Source: Methanobacterium sp. UBA176 (GTDB lineage: Archaea > Methanobacteriota > Methanobacteria > Methanobacteriales > Methanobacteriaceae). From it: a stretch of 17,207 bases of DNA. The DNA lies in the NCBI GenBank assembly GCA_002505765.1, contig DAVZ01000039.1, positions 1 through 17,207 of the forward strand. The letters run 5' to 3'. A program made the position numbers and the translations under genes. Positions 7,086 to 13,551 of the stretch are shown piece by piece. The notes beneath the pieces are model-generated. The model ran no database searches. It was not told the origin of the DNA and saw only the letters and a list, made by a program, of their open reading frames with translations. Positions within the stretch are counted from its first letter, which is position 1, and each line of letters opens with the position of its first letter.

Positions 7086-8360
7086 GTGACTCAATTAGAA
7101 AGGGCCAGAAAAGGCCAAATCACCGATGAAATGGAAAAAATTGCAAAAGAAGAGAATATAGACGTTCAAAAACTTGTCAAACTTATATCAAAAGGATATA
7201 TTAATATTCCTAAGAACTTTAACCGAAAGGGTGCATCTATAGGCATTGGTAAAGGTCTCACCACCAAGGTTAATGCTAACGTTGGTTCATCTTCAGAAAT
7301 AGAAAACATAAAAACAGAAGTCCATAAGGCAAAAATAGCTGTTGAATACGGTGCAGACGCGGTAATGGATTTAAGCACTGGCCCTCATTTAAGGGAAGTC
7401 AGGAAAGAAATAATGAAAGCAGTTGAAGTTCCAATTGGAACTGTTCCCATATACGAAGCTGCAGTAGGGGCATCTGAAGAAAAAGGAGCGGTAATTAATA
7501 TGGATGAAGACGATATGTTCAACGCCATAATCAATCAGGCAAGGGAAGGTGTGGATTTCATGACCATTCACTCAGGAATTACCATGGATACTGTAGAAAA
7601 AGTAAAAAATTCAGAGAGGATTATGGGAATTGTAAGCCGTGGAGGGGCCTTTTTAGCTGCATGGATACTTCAAAATGAAGAGGAAAACCCTCTTTACAGT
7701 AATTATGATTATTTACTTGAAATAGCTCATGAGTATGATGTTACTCTCAGTTTAGGTGATGGATTAAGGCCCGGATGCCTTGCAGACGCTTCAGATATTT
7801 CTCAGATTCAGGAACTTATAATACTTGGGCAGCTTGTTGAAAGGGCAAGAGAAGCTGGAGTTCAGGTGATGGTGGAAGGACCTGGACATGTCCCCCTTGA
7901 TCAGATTGAAGCTAACATGAAGATTCAAAAGACGATATGTAAAGGAGCTCCATTTTATGTTTTGGGCCCGATTGTAACTGATCTTGCCCCTGGTTATGAT
8001 CACATAACTTCTGCAATCGGTGGAGCCATAGCGGCCTCTTCGGGTGCAGATTTCCTCTGTTATGTCACTCCCAGAGAGCATCTTTCAATCCCCGATGTTG
8101 AAGCAGTAAAAGAGGGTGTTGTGGCATCAAAGATTGCTGCACAGGCTGCAGATGTGGCTAAAGGAATAAAAAGCGCCTGGGATAATGAATTACAGATGGC
8201 AAGGGCAAGAAGATGTTTCGACTGGAAAAAACAGTTTGAACTGGCATTTGATCACGAAACACCACGCAAATACAGAGAAAGTACGCCCACTAAGGGCGAT
8301 ATGTGCACAATGTGCGGTGAATTTTGTGCTTTAAGGATTGTAAGAGACAATTTAGGTTAA
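7086..8360 (+). CDS. thiC: Phosphomethylpyrimidine synthase ThiC
   Basis: ThiC is a radical-SAM enzyme that rearranges 5-aminoimidazole ribotide into HMP phosphate, the pyrimidine half of thiamine. It is 424 residues from a GTG start preceded by GAGGGAT (7074-7080). Conserved segments include GADAVMDLSTG, PIGTVPIYEA, TIHSGIT, SRGGAFLAAW, SLGDGLRPGC, VEGPGHVPLDQI, VLGPIVTDLAPGYDHIT and DFLCYVTPREHL. The C-terminal cluster motif is CTMCGEFC (407-414), which is CX2CX3C rather than the CX2CX4C of well-studied bacterial enzymes. No TPP riboswitch-like sequence is seen in the 94-base upstream gap, which contains a TATA-like AT-rich stretch around 7034-7045. No other thiamine gene is in the window. 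Confidence 0.95.
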   Translation: MTQLERARKGQITDEMEKIAKEENIDVQKLVKLISKGYINIPKNFNRKGASIGIGKGLTTKVNANVGSSSEIENIKTEVHKAKIAVEYGADAVMDLSTGPHLREVRKEIMKAVEVPIGTVPIYEAAVGASEEKGAVINMDEDDMFNAIINQAREGVDFMTIHSGITMDTVEKVKNSERIMGIVSRGGAFLAAWILQNEEENPLYSNYDYLLEIAHEYDVTLSLGDGLRPGCLADASDISQIQELIILGQLVERAREAGVQVMVEGPGHVPLDQIEANMKIQKTICKGAPFYVLGPIVTDLAPGYDHITSAIGGAIAASSGADFLCYVTPREHLSIPDVEAVKEGVVASKIAAQAADVAKGIKSAWDNELQMARARRCFDWKKQFELAFDHETPRKYRESTPTKGDMCTMCGEFCALRIVRDNLG

Positions 8361-8393
8361 TATCCATTTTATTTTCATTGTCTTTTACCATCC

Positions 8394-8403
8394 CATTTAT
8401 AAG
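8394..8403 (+). promoter_or_regulatory. TATA box for the small zinc-ribbon gene
   Basis: ATTTATAAGG lies 51-60 bases before the ATG at 8454. It predicts transcription from about 8425 and a leader of roughly 25-30 bases containing GGTGAT. It is the clearest TATA element in the gap after thiC. Confidence 0.4.
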
Positions 8404-8453
8404 GTTCGAAAAAATAAAATACTAAAAACTACAAAAGTATTATTGGTGATGGT

Positions 8454-8627
8454 ATGCGATCCAGAATTAACATGCTTCGAAATACAAGTTCATATGCATT
8501 TGATTCTTGTCCAACCTGTGGATCTGATATGTTAATAAAAATAGAGGAATATAACTATCCTACAGGATGGTTAGAAGTATTTGAGTGCCAGGTATGTGGA
8601 TCCATAATTGAAAAAATTATAGAATAA
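8454..8627 (+). CDS. Small double-CxxC zinc-ribbon protein
   Basis: A 57-residue frame from ATG 8454 to the TAA at 8625-8627. It has a strong GGTGAT site at 8445-8450 and a TATA-like element further upstream. Two CxxC knuckles occur 22 residues apart, CPTCG (C19/C22) and CQVCG (C45/C48), with a short stretch of probable beta strands between them. This is the layout of a stand-alone zinc ribbon. The cysteine spacing, ribosome-binding site and promoter together make it a credible gene. The molecular role is unknown; such ribbons often bind nucleic acid or proteins. It lies between thiC and the glutaredoxin/disulfide-reductase pair but is separated from each by its own gap. Confidence 0.75.
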   Translation: MRSRINMLRNTSSYAFDSCPTCGSDMLIKIEEYNYPTGWLEVFECQVCGSIIEKIIE

Positions 8628-8790
8628 TGTATTAGTTTTATTAATGCCATAAAAACAATTATAAAATGAATTATTGTCTCTAAATCGGTTTAGAAAGATA
8701 ATTTAATTAAAGCTCGTTTCTAATTAAATCTATTAAATAAATATTAGTATCTGCTTTTACAAAATAACTGAATATTAAAGGAGTGATATT

Positions 8791-9069
8791 ATGGCTATGG
8801 AACATGTTGAGGGAGAAAATAAAGGTAAAGTCGTTCTTTATGCATTAAGTACATGTGGATGGTGTAAAAAAACACGAATGCTTCTTGAAAGTCTTAAAAT
8901 TGACTTTAGCTATATTTACGTTGATCTTCTTAAAGGAAAAGAAAGATCACAAATAATAAAGGAAGTGGAAAAATGGAATTCACAGCTTTCTTTCCCAACA
9001 GTGGTAATCAATGATAAAGATGTTATTATAGGGTTTAAGGAAGATGAAATTAGGGGGAAACTACAATGA
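8791..9069 (+). CDS. Glutaredoxin-like (NrdH/thioredoxin-fold) protein
   Basis: A 92-residue thioredoxin-fold protein. A beta strand KVVLYALST leads to the active site CGWC (C23/C26 by my count), followed by KKTRMLLE. The cis-proline motif is SFPTVVI, and a C-terminal G-F-K-E-D-E-I helix completes the glutaredoxin pattern. Methanogens generally lack glutathione, so it is probably reduced by a protein partner. The next gene, a ferredoxin-dependent disulfide reductase, overlaps it by 4 bases (ATGA), which makes that enzyme the likely electron donor. GGAGTGAT, ending 3 bases before the ATG at 8791, is a strong ribosome-binding site. A TATA-like stretch lies near 8730-8746. Confidence 0.9.
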   Translation: MAMEHVEGENKGKVVLYALSTCGWCKKTRMLLESLKIDFSYIYVDLLKGKERSQIIKEVEKWNSQLSFPTVVINDKDVIIGFKEDEIRGKLQ

Positions 9070-9569
9070 ACAAGGATATCAGCAATGAGGAACTGGAAGA
9101 CTTTTACCAGAAGGTAAAAAAAGACGTTGAAGCCCATGGATATCACCTTAACTCTGATGTTGAATTCACTAAATACTTGCTAAAAAATATACTACTAAAT
9201 GAAGAACGATATGGATATGGATCCTGCCCATGCCGCCTTGCTTCTGGCAATAAAGAAGAAGATATGGACATTATTTGCCCATGTGATTACAGAGATCCTG
9301 ATTTAAATGATTATGATGCATGTTACTGTGGCCTTTATGTTTCAGGAGATATTTTAGAAGGTAAAAAAGAATTGCAGTCCATCCCTGAAAGACGACCTGC
9401 TCCCAAAGAAAGAGAACAATCAAAAAGTGAATTAGGCAGCATAATTTCTTCTCTGGATCTTCCTGTTTTTAGATGCAGTGTCTGCGGTTATCTATGTGCA
9501 AGGGAAGAACCTCCAGAAACTTGTCCAATCTGTAAGGTAAGTAGGGAACGTTTTAAAAGGTTTATATAA
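9066..9569 (+). CDS. Ferredoxin-dependent disulfide reductase (FTR beta-like) fused to a rubredoxin-like domain
   Basis: Domain 1 (about 5-100) is the catalytic chain of ferredoxin:thioredoxin reductase. Its cysteines run CPC (54-56), CPC (71-73), CYC (86-88), with spacings X14 and X12. In the family these hold a [4Fe-4S] cluster next to the redox-active disulfide. A charged linker follows at about 101-130. Domain 2 (about 135-165) is rubredoxin-like with CSVC (137-140) and CPIC (153-156) for one iron. Related fusions in methanogens, such as the Methanosarcina ferredoxin:disulfide reductase, take electrons from ferredoxin. The start overlaps the glutaredoxin stop by 4 bases, so the two genes are translationally coupled and probably work as a redox relay. 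No FTR variable (alpha) subunit is present. Confidence 0.9.
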   Translation: MNKDISNEELEDFYQKVKKDVEAHGYHLNSDVEFTKYLLKNILLNEERYGYGSCPCRLASGNKEEDMDIICPCDYRDPDLNDYDACYCGLYVSGDILEGKKELQSIPERRPAPKEREQSKSELGSIISSLDLPVFRCSVCGYLCAREEPPETCPICKVSRERFKRFI

Positions 9570-9739
9570 CTTAAAATCCTTTATTATTTTAATTTAATTT
9601 CTAAAATATGATTATATACTATTAATTTTGAATTCTAATTATTTTTAGGCTCTTAAATAATTAATTTACCCATCGATAATAATAAATAATTATTAAACAA
9701 TAATAATAGTGTAATTTCAAATTTTTGAGTTGTTGTTTA

Positions 9740-10675
9740 ATGGGTTCCCTACTGAACTTTGCCAAAAAAAATCCACATAATATAATTACTCCATTTGGTC
9801 AGACTGATGTTTTACTCCTTTATGCTATTTGTGCACAGAAATTAAAGAAATATTTAAAAAATCGGGAACTTGCAAGTAAAATATGGCTTCCAAAGGGACA
9901 TGTGCGTTTTTTACTTAAAAGGGGATCAAAATTGGAGCCCTTATATATTGATGAGTTGATTGAGGCGGTGGATTTAGATTTTTTAGAATTTAGACAGAGA
10001 GAAGAGCACTTAAAAGATGTGAAAAATGAGATTACAGACCTACAAAGCAAGGTATGGCGCTATTTTCTCCCCAGAAAGCTTGCTGACTTTTTTTATGCCA
10101 CAAATCACGAAAATCCTGGAGGGGAAATCGATAGAATTTTCTTTGATATAGATAGATTTATGGGAATGACAGCTGAACAGGCCCAGAAAGCTACAAGAAT
10201 CTTTGTGGAGACTATTAAAGAAGATAGAGATTTTGAAAATGTGTTTAACGATCCTGATCCTTTTATTTACTGGACTGGTAATTCATTTCATGTTTTCTTC
10301 TTTTTAGACCATCCAGAACCAAGTTCATTTTATGAAAAATATTTTCAGTATTCAAAGGATGATCCTGAACGTAATTTCACCGGTAAATGGGCTAAAAAAG
10401 TGGATGAAAAGGCCGATTTTAAAGTCACAGGGGGGCATGAAAGAAAGGTTGATTCAATTAGTATTGACCCATCACAGACCCCTTCAGGCAAATTAAGCCG
10501 CGTACCTTTAGGTTCTCTCCATATGAAAGACGCAAATACAATAGATGGAGTATCGGTTCCCATAACTGAAGAAATGCTCTATGATGAGAATTTAACGGAT
10601 CGATTGGTACATTACAGGCCAGTAGACATTGTTAAAAACCTTGATCATCTTGGAAAATTTCTGCCTGATGATTGA
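9740..10675 (+). CDS. Primase-like protein of the archaeo-eukaryotic primase (AEP) superfamily
   Basis: A 311-residue protein from ATG 9740. A TTG at 9725 would add five residues, and neither start has a clear ribosome-binding site. Three AEP signatures occur in order: DxD in IFFDIDRF (D136/D138) for metal binding; the G-x-x-F-H-V motif in TGNSFHVFFF (H184); and the hD motif in SISIDPSQT (D243). The last runs into KLSRVPLGSLHM, close to the RLPGSLH of archaeal PriS. The zinc knuckle of PriS is missing, since no cysteine lies in the catalytic part. The first 115 residues are a distinct, mostly helical N-terminal region. It probably makes primers or fills gaps, but I cannot tell primase from repair polymerase. 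A decayed ligase gene follows about 75-140 bases downstream. The housekeeping primase genes are not here. Confidence 0.75.
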   Translation: MGSLLNFAKKNPHNIITPFGQTDVLLLYAICAQKLKKYLKNRELASKIWLPKGHVRFLLKRGSKLEPLYIDELIEAVDLDFLEFRQREEHLKDVKNEITDLQSKVWRYFLPRKLADFFYATNHENPGGEIDRIFFDIDRFMGMTAEQAQKATRIFVETIKEDRDFENVFNDPDPFIYWTGNSFHVFFFLDHPEPSSFYEKYFQYSKDDPERNFTGKWAKKVDEKADFKVTGGHERKVDSISIDPSQTPSGKLSRVPLGSLHMKDANTIDGVSVPITEEMLYDENLTDRLVHYRPVDIVKNLDHLGKFLPDD

Positions 10676-10748
10676 AATTAATTTGAAGATATACTAAAGT
10701 ACTGGAGAGAATGAATAATCTAAATCTCAAAACCATGCTGGACGAGCA

Positions 10749-10777
10749 GACGAAGCGGTACTATGTAGCTCTTTTAT
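10749..10777 (+). repeat. 29-bp direct repeat, copy 1
   Basis: The 29-base unit beginning GACGAAGCGGTACTATG is repeated without a mismatch at 10814-10842, after a 36-base spacer. In one frame it encodes TKRYYVALL, the same residues as copy 2, where they belong to the ligase remnant. The likely origin is a local duplication or recombination scar within the dying gene. Confidence 0.9.
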
Positions 10778-10811
10778 CTTCTACCATTAACTACACCACT
10801 TGAAACTAAAC

Positions 10812-11201
10812 CTGACGAAGCGGTACTATGTAGCTCTTTTATGCGCTTCCTATAATTATGATAAGGATGCATCTGAAAATGTCTTGATAACTGGTTTTTC
10901 AGGTATAACTGGCAAATATGAATGAAAAACTTGTCGATGCAAGAGTGGATGGAAATCCTGCAAGGATTGGGTAAATAGGAGATGGAGTCTGATTTATGGT
11001 TTACTCCCAAATACGTTCTTGAAGTTCTTGGGTCTAAAATAACAAAAGCCCGTTCATACCCGCAACTGGGAAGAAAATGAAAAGAAGGGATTGCTTAAGA
11101 TTTCCTTGATTTATCAGATGGATGGAGGAGAAGCCTATTAACAGGAAACTACTTCAAAAGAAATTTTGGAGATGTGGAAAGGTATTTACTCATTTTTTTA
11201 A
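10812..11201 (+). pseudogene. C-terminal (OB-fold) remnant of an ATP-dependent DNA ligase, multiply frameshifted
   Basis: No single frame is open, but consecutive pieces in different frames follow the order of a ligase C-terminus. These are YYVALLCASYNYDKDASENV (10824-10883), LANMNEKLVDARVDGNPARI (from 10909), then SDLWFTPKYVLEVLGSKITK (from 10988). The last frame continues as SYPQLGRK, a stop, KEGIA. The next pieces are LRFP, a stop, FIRWMEEKP, then TTSKEILEMWKG, ending at the stop 11199-11201. The patterns WFxPxxVxEV, KEGIALRFPRFIRW and the TTxxEILEM tail are hallmarks of Lig1-like ATP-dependent ligases. At least three frameshifts and several stops are present, and the adenylation domain is gone. 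It differs in subtype from the intact ligase at 14801, which has RPEIILEIAYSEI and GYSLRFPVVKR. It is therefore not a simple copy of that gene. Confidence 0.7.
10814..10842 (+). repeat. 29-bp direct repeat, copy 2
   Basis: Perfect second copy of the unit at 10749-10777. The flanks on either side do not match. It contains AGC-gg-TAC tat GTA-GCT, a weak interrupted palindrome. Reading continues from here directly into ligase-like sequence, so this copy is probably the original one. Confidence 0.9.
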
Positions 11202-11564
11202 TTAATCATAATAATTCTGAATTAATAATTTAGACACTTATTTCTGGCGTAAATTCCTAGATATTTCTTATTTTAGCTTATTTTTACCTTTTTTGCTGAT
11301 GGGGTTATAAAGTTTTTTTATAATGTAATTATCAAAGAGTGTTACTAAATTTAGAAAAGTGCATAGAAATATGAAATCATTGTAATTTACTGCCATGGAA
11401 TGAAGTACTAAAATCCATTAAACCCTTTCATTTCTCTTTAATTCATTAATTTTATCTTATTTTAATGGGAGTCGCAAAGAAAACCCTTTTATGAAAATTA
11501 TTTATGGTTTAAATTTCATATTCAGTAATAATTATGTAGTTTAAACTATGATAGGGGTGTAAAT
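11202..11564. promoter_or_regulatory. AT-rich gap with promoter of the ATP-cone gene
   Basis: The 363 bases after the ligase remnant hold no coding sequence I can support. T-runs at 11193-11199 and 11313-11320 could help stop transcription from the left. A TATA-like TTTAAATT lies at 11508-11516, and GGGGTG at 11554-11559 is the ribosome-binding site for the ATG at 11565. The predicted leader is about 25 bases. Confidence 0.4.
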
Positions 11565-11864
11565 ATGACATATGTAATATTAAGAAATGGTAAAAAAGAG
11601 CAGTTTAGCAAAGAAAAACTAAGAAATTCCATTGAAAGTGCCATTAAAGATGCCAGTTTAGATCTAGAAGATCATAAAGAACTTATAGATAAAACAATGA
11701 ACCACGTAAATGAATTAGTAGAGAATAGGAAAGAAGTAGGGGCTGATGAGATACGCGACGTGTTAATAAGAGATTTCGAAAAGCACTGGGTAGGAGATCA
11801 GATCCCTGTAGCAGCAGCATGGAGAAATTACGAATTAAAACATGGGATAATTTATAAAGATTAA
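11565..11864 (+). CDS. Stand-alone ATP-cone domain protein
   Basis: A 99-residue protein that is almost entirely one ATP-cone domain, the nucleotide-sensing module of ribonucleotide reductases and NrdR. It starts VILRNGKKEQFSKEKLRNSI, the usual (I/V)-x-K/R-x-G-K-x-x-x-F-x-x-x-K-L-x-x-(S)-I opening. It ends in DQIPVAAAWRNYELKHG, resembling the RVA-YLRFA-type third helix. The zinc ribbon that makes NrdR a repressor is absent, so it is probably a ligand-binding regulator acting on a partner. The partner is not visible, and no ribonucleotide reductase gene is in the window. The start is supported by GGGGTG 5 bases upstream. A T8 run at 11912-11919 lies between it and the DUF72 gene. Confidence 0.85.
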   Translation: MTYVILRNGKKEQFSKEKLRNSIESAIKDASLDLEDHKELIDKTMNHVNELVENRKEVGADEIRDVLIRDFEKHWVGDQIPVAAAWRNYELKHGIIYKD

Positions 11865-11935
11865 TACAGAAACTGAAAATACCTGAAAAGCATAAAATGA
11901 TTAAATCTAGATTTTTTTTCATTTAATGGTCAATA

Positions 11936-12679
11936 ATGAATCAAAATTATTATATAGGATGTTCCGGCTGGTATTACAACGATTGGACTGGAAAATTCTA
12001 TCCAAAAAAGGGATCCAAGTCAAAATGGCTGGAATATTATTCAAAACATTTTAACACTGTTGAGGTAAATAACACCTTTTATCGCTTTCCAAACGAAAAA
12101 ACAGTTATAGGATGGCATGATAAAACACCAGAAGATTTTAAATTTTCCCTTAAAGCCAATCAGCTTATAACTCATAGAAGGAGATTTAAAAACACTGAAG
12201 GCATGATCAGACGTTTCTATAGACTTTCAGAGCTTCTTGAAGATAAATTAGCCTGTATATTATTCCAGATTCCTTCAAATAAGCCAAAAGATCTTGATTT
12301 TTTAAAAGGTGCACTTGATCAAATGGATTATTTGAAAAATAACCTCATTGAATTTAGAGATTCAAGCTGGTTTAACAGTGAAATATATGATCTATTAAAT
12401 GATTATAATGTGGGATTTTGTTCTGTATCTTCTCCAGATCTACCTGAAGATATTATAGAATCATCAAAAATGGTATATATTAGATTCCACGGTAAATATG
12501 AAGGTAGCGAGCGGTACCGTTATTTATATTCAATGGAAGAATTAAATAAATGGGGCCATAAGATTAAAAAATCAAAAGTTCAGGAAGTATTCTGTTATTT
12601 CAACAACGACTACAATGCGAATGCTCCTGGAAACGCATTGATGCTCAAGGATATTTTAGATTCAAACAATCTAAAATGA
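11936..12679 (+). CDS. DUF72 (YecE-like) TIM-barrel protein
   Basis: A 247-residue protein of the DUF72 family, whose members fold as TIM barrels and have no firmly established activity. Typical motifs are YIGCSGWYYNDWTGKFYP near the N-terminus, FNTVEVNNTFYRFP (the N-x-T-F-Y signature), FKFSLKANQLITH, the L-x-x-I-L-F-Q-I-P segment, IEFRDSSWF, YIRFHGKYEG and YFNNDYNANAPGNAL near the end. No signal peptide or membrane segment is present. The start has only a weak GGTC upstream. Its stop TGA (12677-12679) directly abuts the stop of the convergent uracil-DNA glycosylase gene. A repair role is suggested only by this neighbourhood. Confidence 0.92.
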   Translation: MNQNYYIGCSGWYYNDWTGKFYPKKGSKSKWLEYYSKHFNTVEVNNTFYRFPNEKTVIGWHDKTPEDFKFSLKANQLITHRRRFKNTEGMIRRFYRLSELLEDKLACILFQIPSNKPKDLDFLKGALDQMDYLKNNLIEFRDSSWFNSEIYDLLNDYNVGFCSVSSPDLPEDIIESSKMVYIRFHGKYEGSERYRYLYSMEELNKWGHKIKKSKVQEVFCYFNNDYNANAPGNALMLKDILDSNNLK

Positions 12680-13228
12680 TTAATCGGGATTCAACAACTT
12701 TTTTAGTGTCACCATATCCTCTTTTAGCTGCGGAAGCAGTGCCCTTGAATATAGGGCTGCTGCTGGGTGGAATAGAGCCATGTATTTTCTGCCCTTTAAC
12801 TCGTATGTTTTTCCATGAGTTTGTTTAATGTTCTTTTTACCAATCAGAGCATAAGCAGCGCTGTTTCCAAGCAATCCAATTATATCAGGGTCAATTAATT
12901 CTATTTGTTTACTTAAATAAAGATCTATACACGTACAGTACTCTGGCTTTTTAGGTTTTCGATTACCATCTGGTCTGCATTTAACAATGGATGTGATGTA
13001 AATTTGTGACCTATCCAGGTCTGCATGGTGCAGTATTTCGCTTAATAATTTACCTGCCATTCCAATAAAGGGTCTACCTGTTTCATCTTCATTTTTACCA
13101 GGCGCTTCGCCTATAAGCATTATTTTAGCGTTCTCAGGGCCTTCTCCAAACACCAATTTTGTTCTACTTTCATGTAGAGGGCATTTTGTGCAAATGCTTG
13201 CAATTTCACAAAGTTCCTCCAGATTCAT
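12680..13228 (-). CDS. Uracil-DNA glycosylase, family 4 (iron-sulfur type)
   Basis: This enzyme removes uracil, the product of cytosine deamination, from DNA to begin base excision repair. The 182-residue length is close to that of other family 4 enzymes. The catalytic motif is GEAPGKNEDETGRPF (40-54), and the second active-site motif is HPAAALYSRAL (154-164). Cysteines C13, C16, C84 and C100 occupy the positions of the [4Fe-4S] ligands. C98 gives an alternative fourth candidate next to C100. The ATG at 13226-13228 has no ribosome-binding site, but a TATA-like element lies 23-30 bases upstream, so the mRNA is probably leaderless. It converges on DUF72 with zero bases between the stops. Fpg lies on the same strand 540 bases upstream, too far for an operon. 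Confidence 0.95.
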   Translation of the reverse strand: MNLEELCEIASICTKCPLHESRTKLVFGEGPENAKIMLIGEAPGKNEDETGRPFIGMAGKLLSEILHHADLDRSQIYITSIVKCRPDGNRKPKKPEYCTCIDLYLSKQIELIDPDIIGLLGNSAAYALIGKKNIKQTHGKTYELKGRKYMALFHPAAALYSRALLPQLKEDMVTLKKLLNPD

Positions 13229-13250
13229 AATTTATTTTTTGAACAATTGA

Positions 13251-13258
13251 ATATAAGC
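13251..13258 (-). promoter_or_regulatory. TATA box, uracil-DNA glycosylase (probable leaderless transcript)
   Basis: The minus strand reads GCTTATAT here, 23-30 bases before the start codon. No GGTG or GGAGG motif separates it from the ATG, so transcription probably starts at the start codon. Confidence 0.4.
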
Positions 13259-13408
13259 GTATTTTGGGTATTTTATACCATTTTTTATGAAATTTTTAAA
13301 AGTAATATAATTGAATCTATGTGTCTTTTAAAAAGGTATTTCCAGGGATTCTGCAGGTTCTAATGGTTCTATACAAATAAAATAGGCATTTTTCATTCTT
13401 TTTAAAGC

Positions 13409-13434
13409 AATTATAGTTAAAAATTATAGTTAAA
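13409..13434. repeat. Two perfect tandem copies of a 13-base unit
   Basis: AATTATAGTTAAA occurs at 13409-13421 and again at 13422-13434 without a mismatch. On the minus strand the repeat lies just after the stop of the small hydrophobic frame at 13444. It is most likely a slippage duplication in AT-rich DNA. Confidence 0.9.
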
Positions 13435-13443
13435 GAGACGTTT

Positions 13444-13551
13444 CTAAATAAAAAAACCCCCTATTTTCAGTGTAAAAAATCCTGAAGTTGCTATTAGGAC
13501 CATTACTATTGCAGATGATACATATAACCATAATATTTCTAATGAGGCCAT
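13444..13551 (-). CDS. Possible 35-residue single-pass membrane peptide
   Basis: A short frame from ATG (13549-13551) to TAG (13444-13446). About residues 6-27 form one hydrophobic helix (ILWLYVSSAIVMVLIATSGF), followed by TLKIGGFFI. There is no ribosome-binding site. An AT-rich TTTAAATATT on the minus strand, about 20-30 bases upstream, would suit a leaderless transcript. It could be a genuine small membrane protein, a truncated relic of a larger membrane protein, or chance. No family is recognised. It sits alone in the 540-base gap between the two glycosylase genes. Confidence 0.3.
   Translation of the reverse strand: MASLEILWLYVSSAIVMVLIATSGFFTLKIGGFFI

Larger units (their letters stand above)
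13229..13443. other. AT-rich gap upstream of the uracil-DNA glycosylase gene
   Basis: This gap holds no supported gene. It contains the TATA-like element for the glycosylase at 13251-13258, a short GGTAT-TTT-ATACC palindrome at 13267-13279 just upstream of that TATA, and the 13-base tandem duplication at 13409-13434. The palindrome sits where a BRE or operator could lie, but it is only 5 bp per arm. Confidence 0.35.

Noticed and set aside
8395..8410. GGTTCGAA as a tRNA T-loop
   Set aside because: No acceptor or anticodon stems surround it, and no tRNA gene was found anywhere in the window.
10749..10842. Two 29-bp repeats with a 36-bp spacer as a CRISPR array
   Set aside because: Only two copies, no cas genes nearby, and the repeat reads as ligase-derived coding sequence.
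10774..11010. 78-codon frame on the minus strand
   Set aside because: It is antisense to the ligase remnant and has no recognisable protein features.
9740..11201. Complete non-homologous end-joining operon (AEP, ligase, Ku)
   Set aside because: No Ku or phosphoesterase is present and the ligase is broken, so only a relic or partial module can be proposed.
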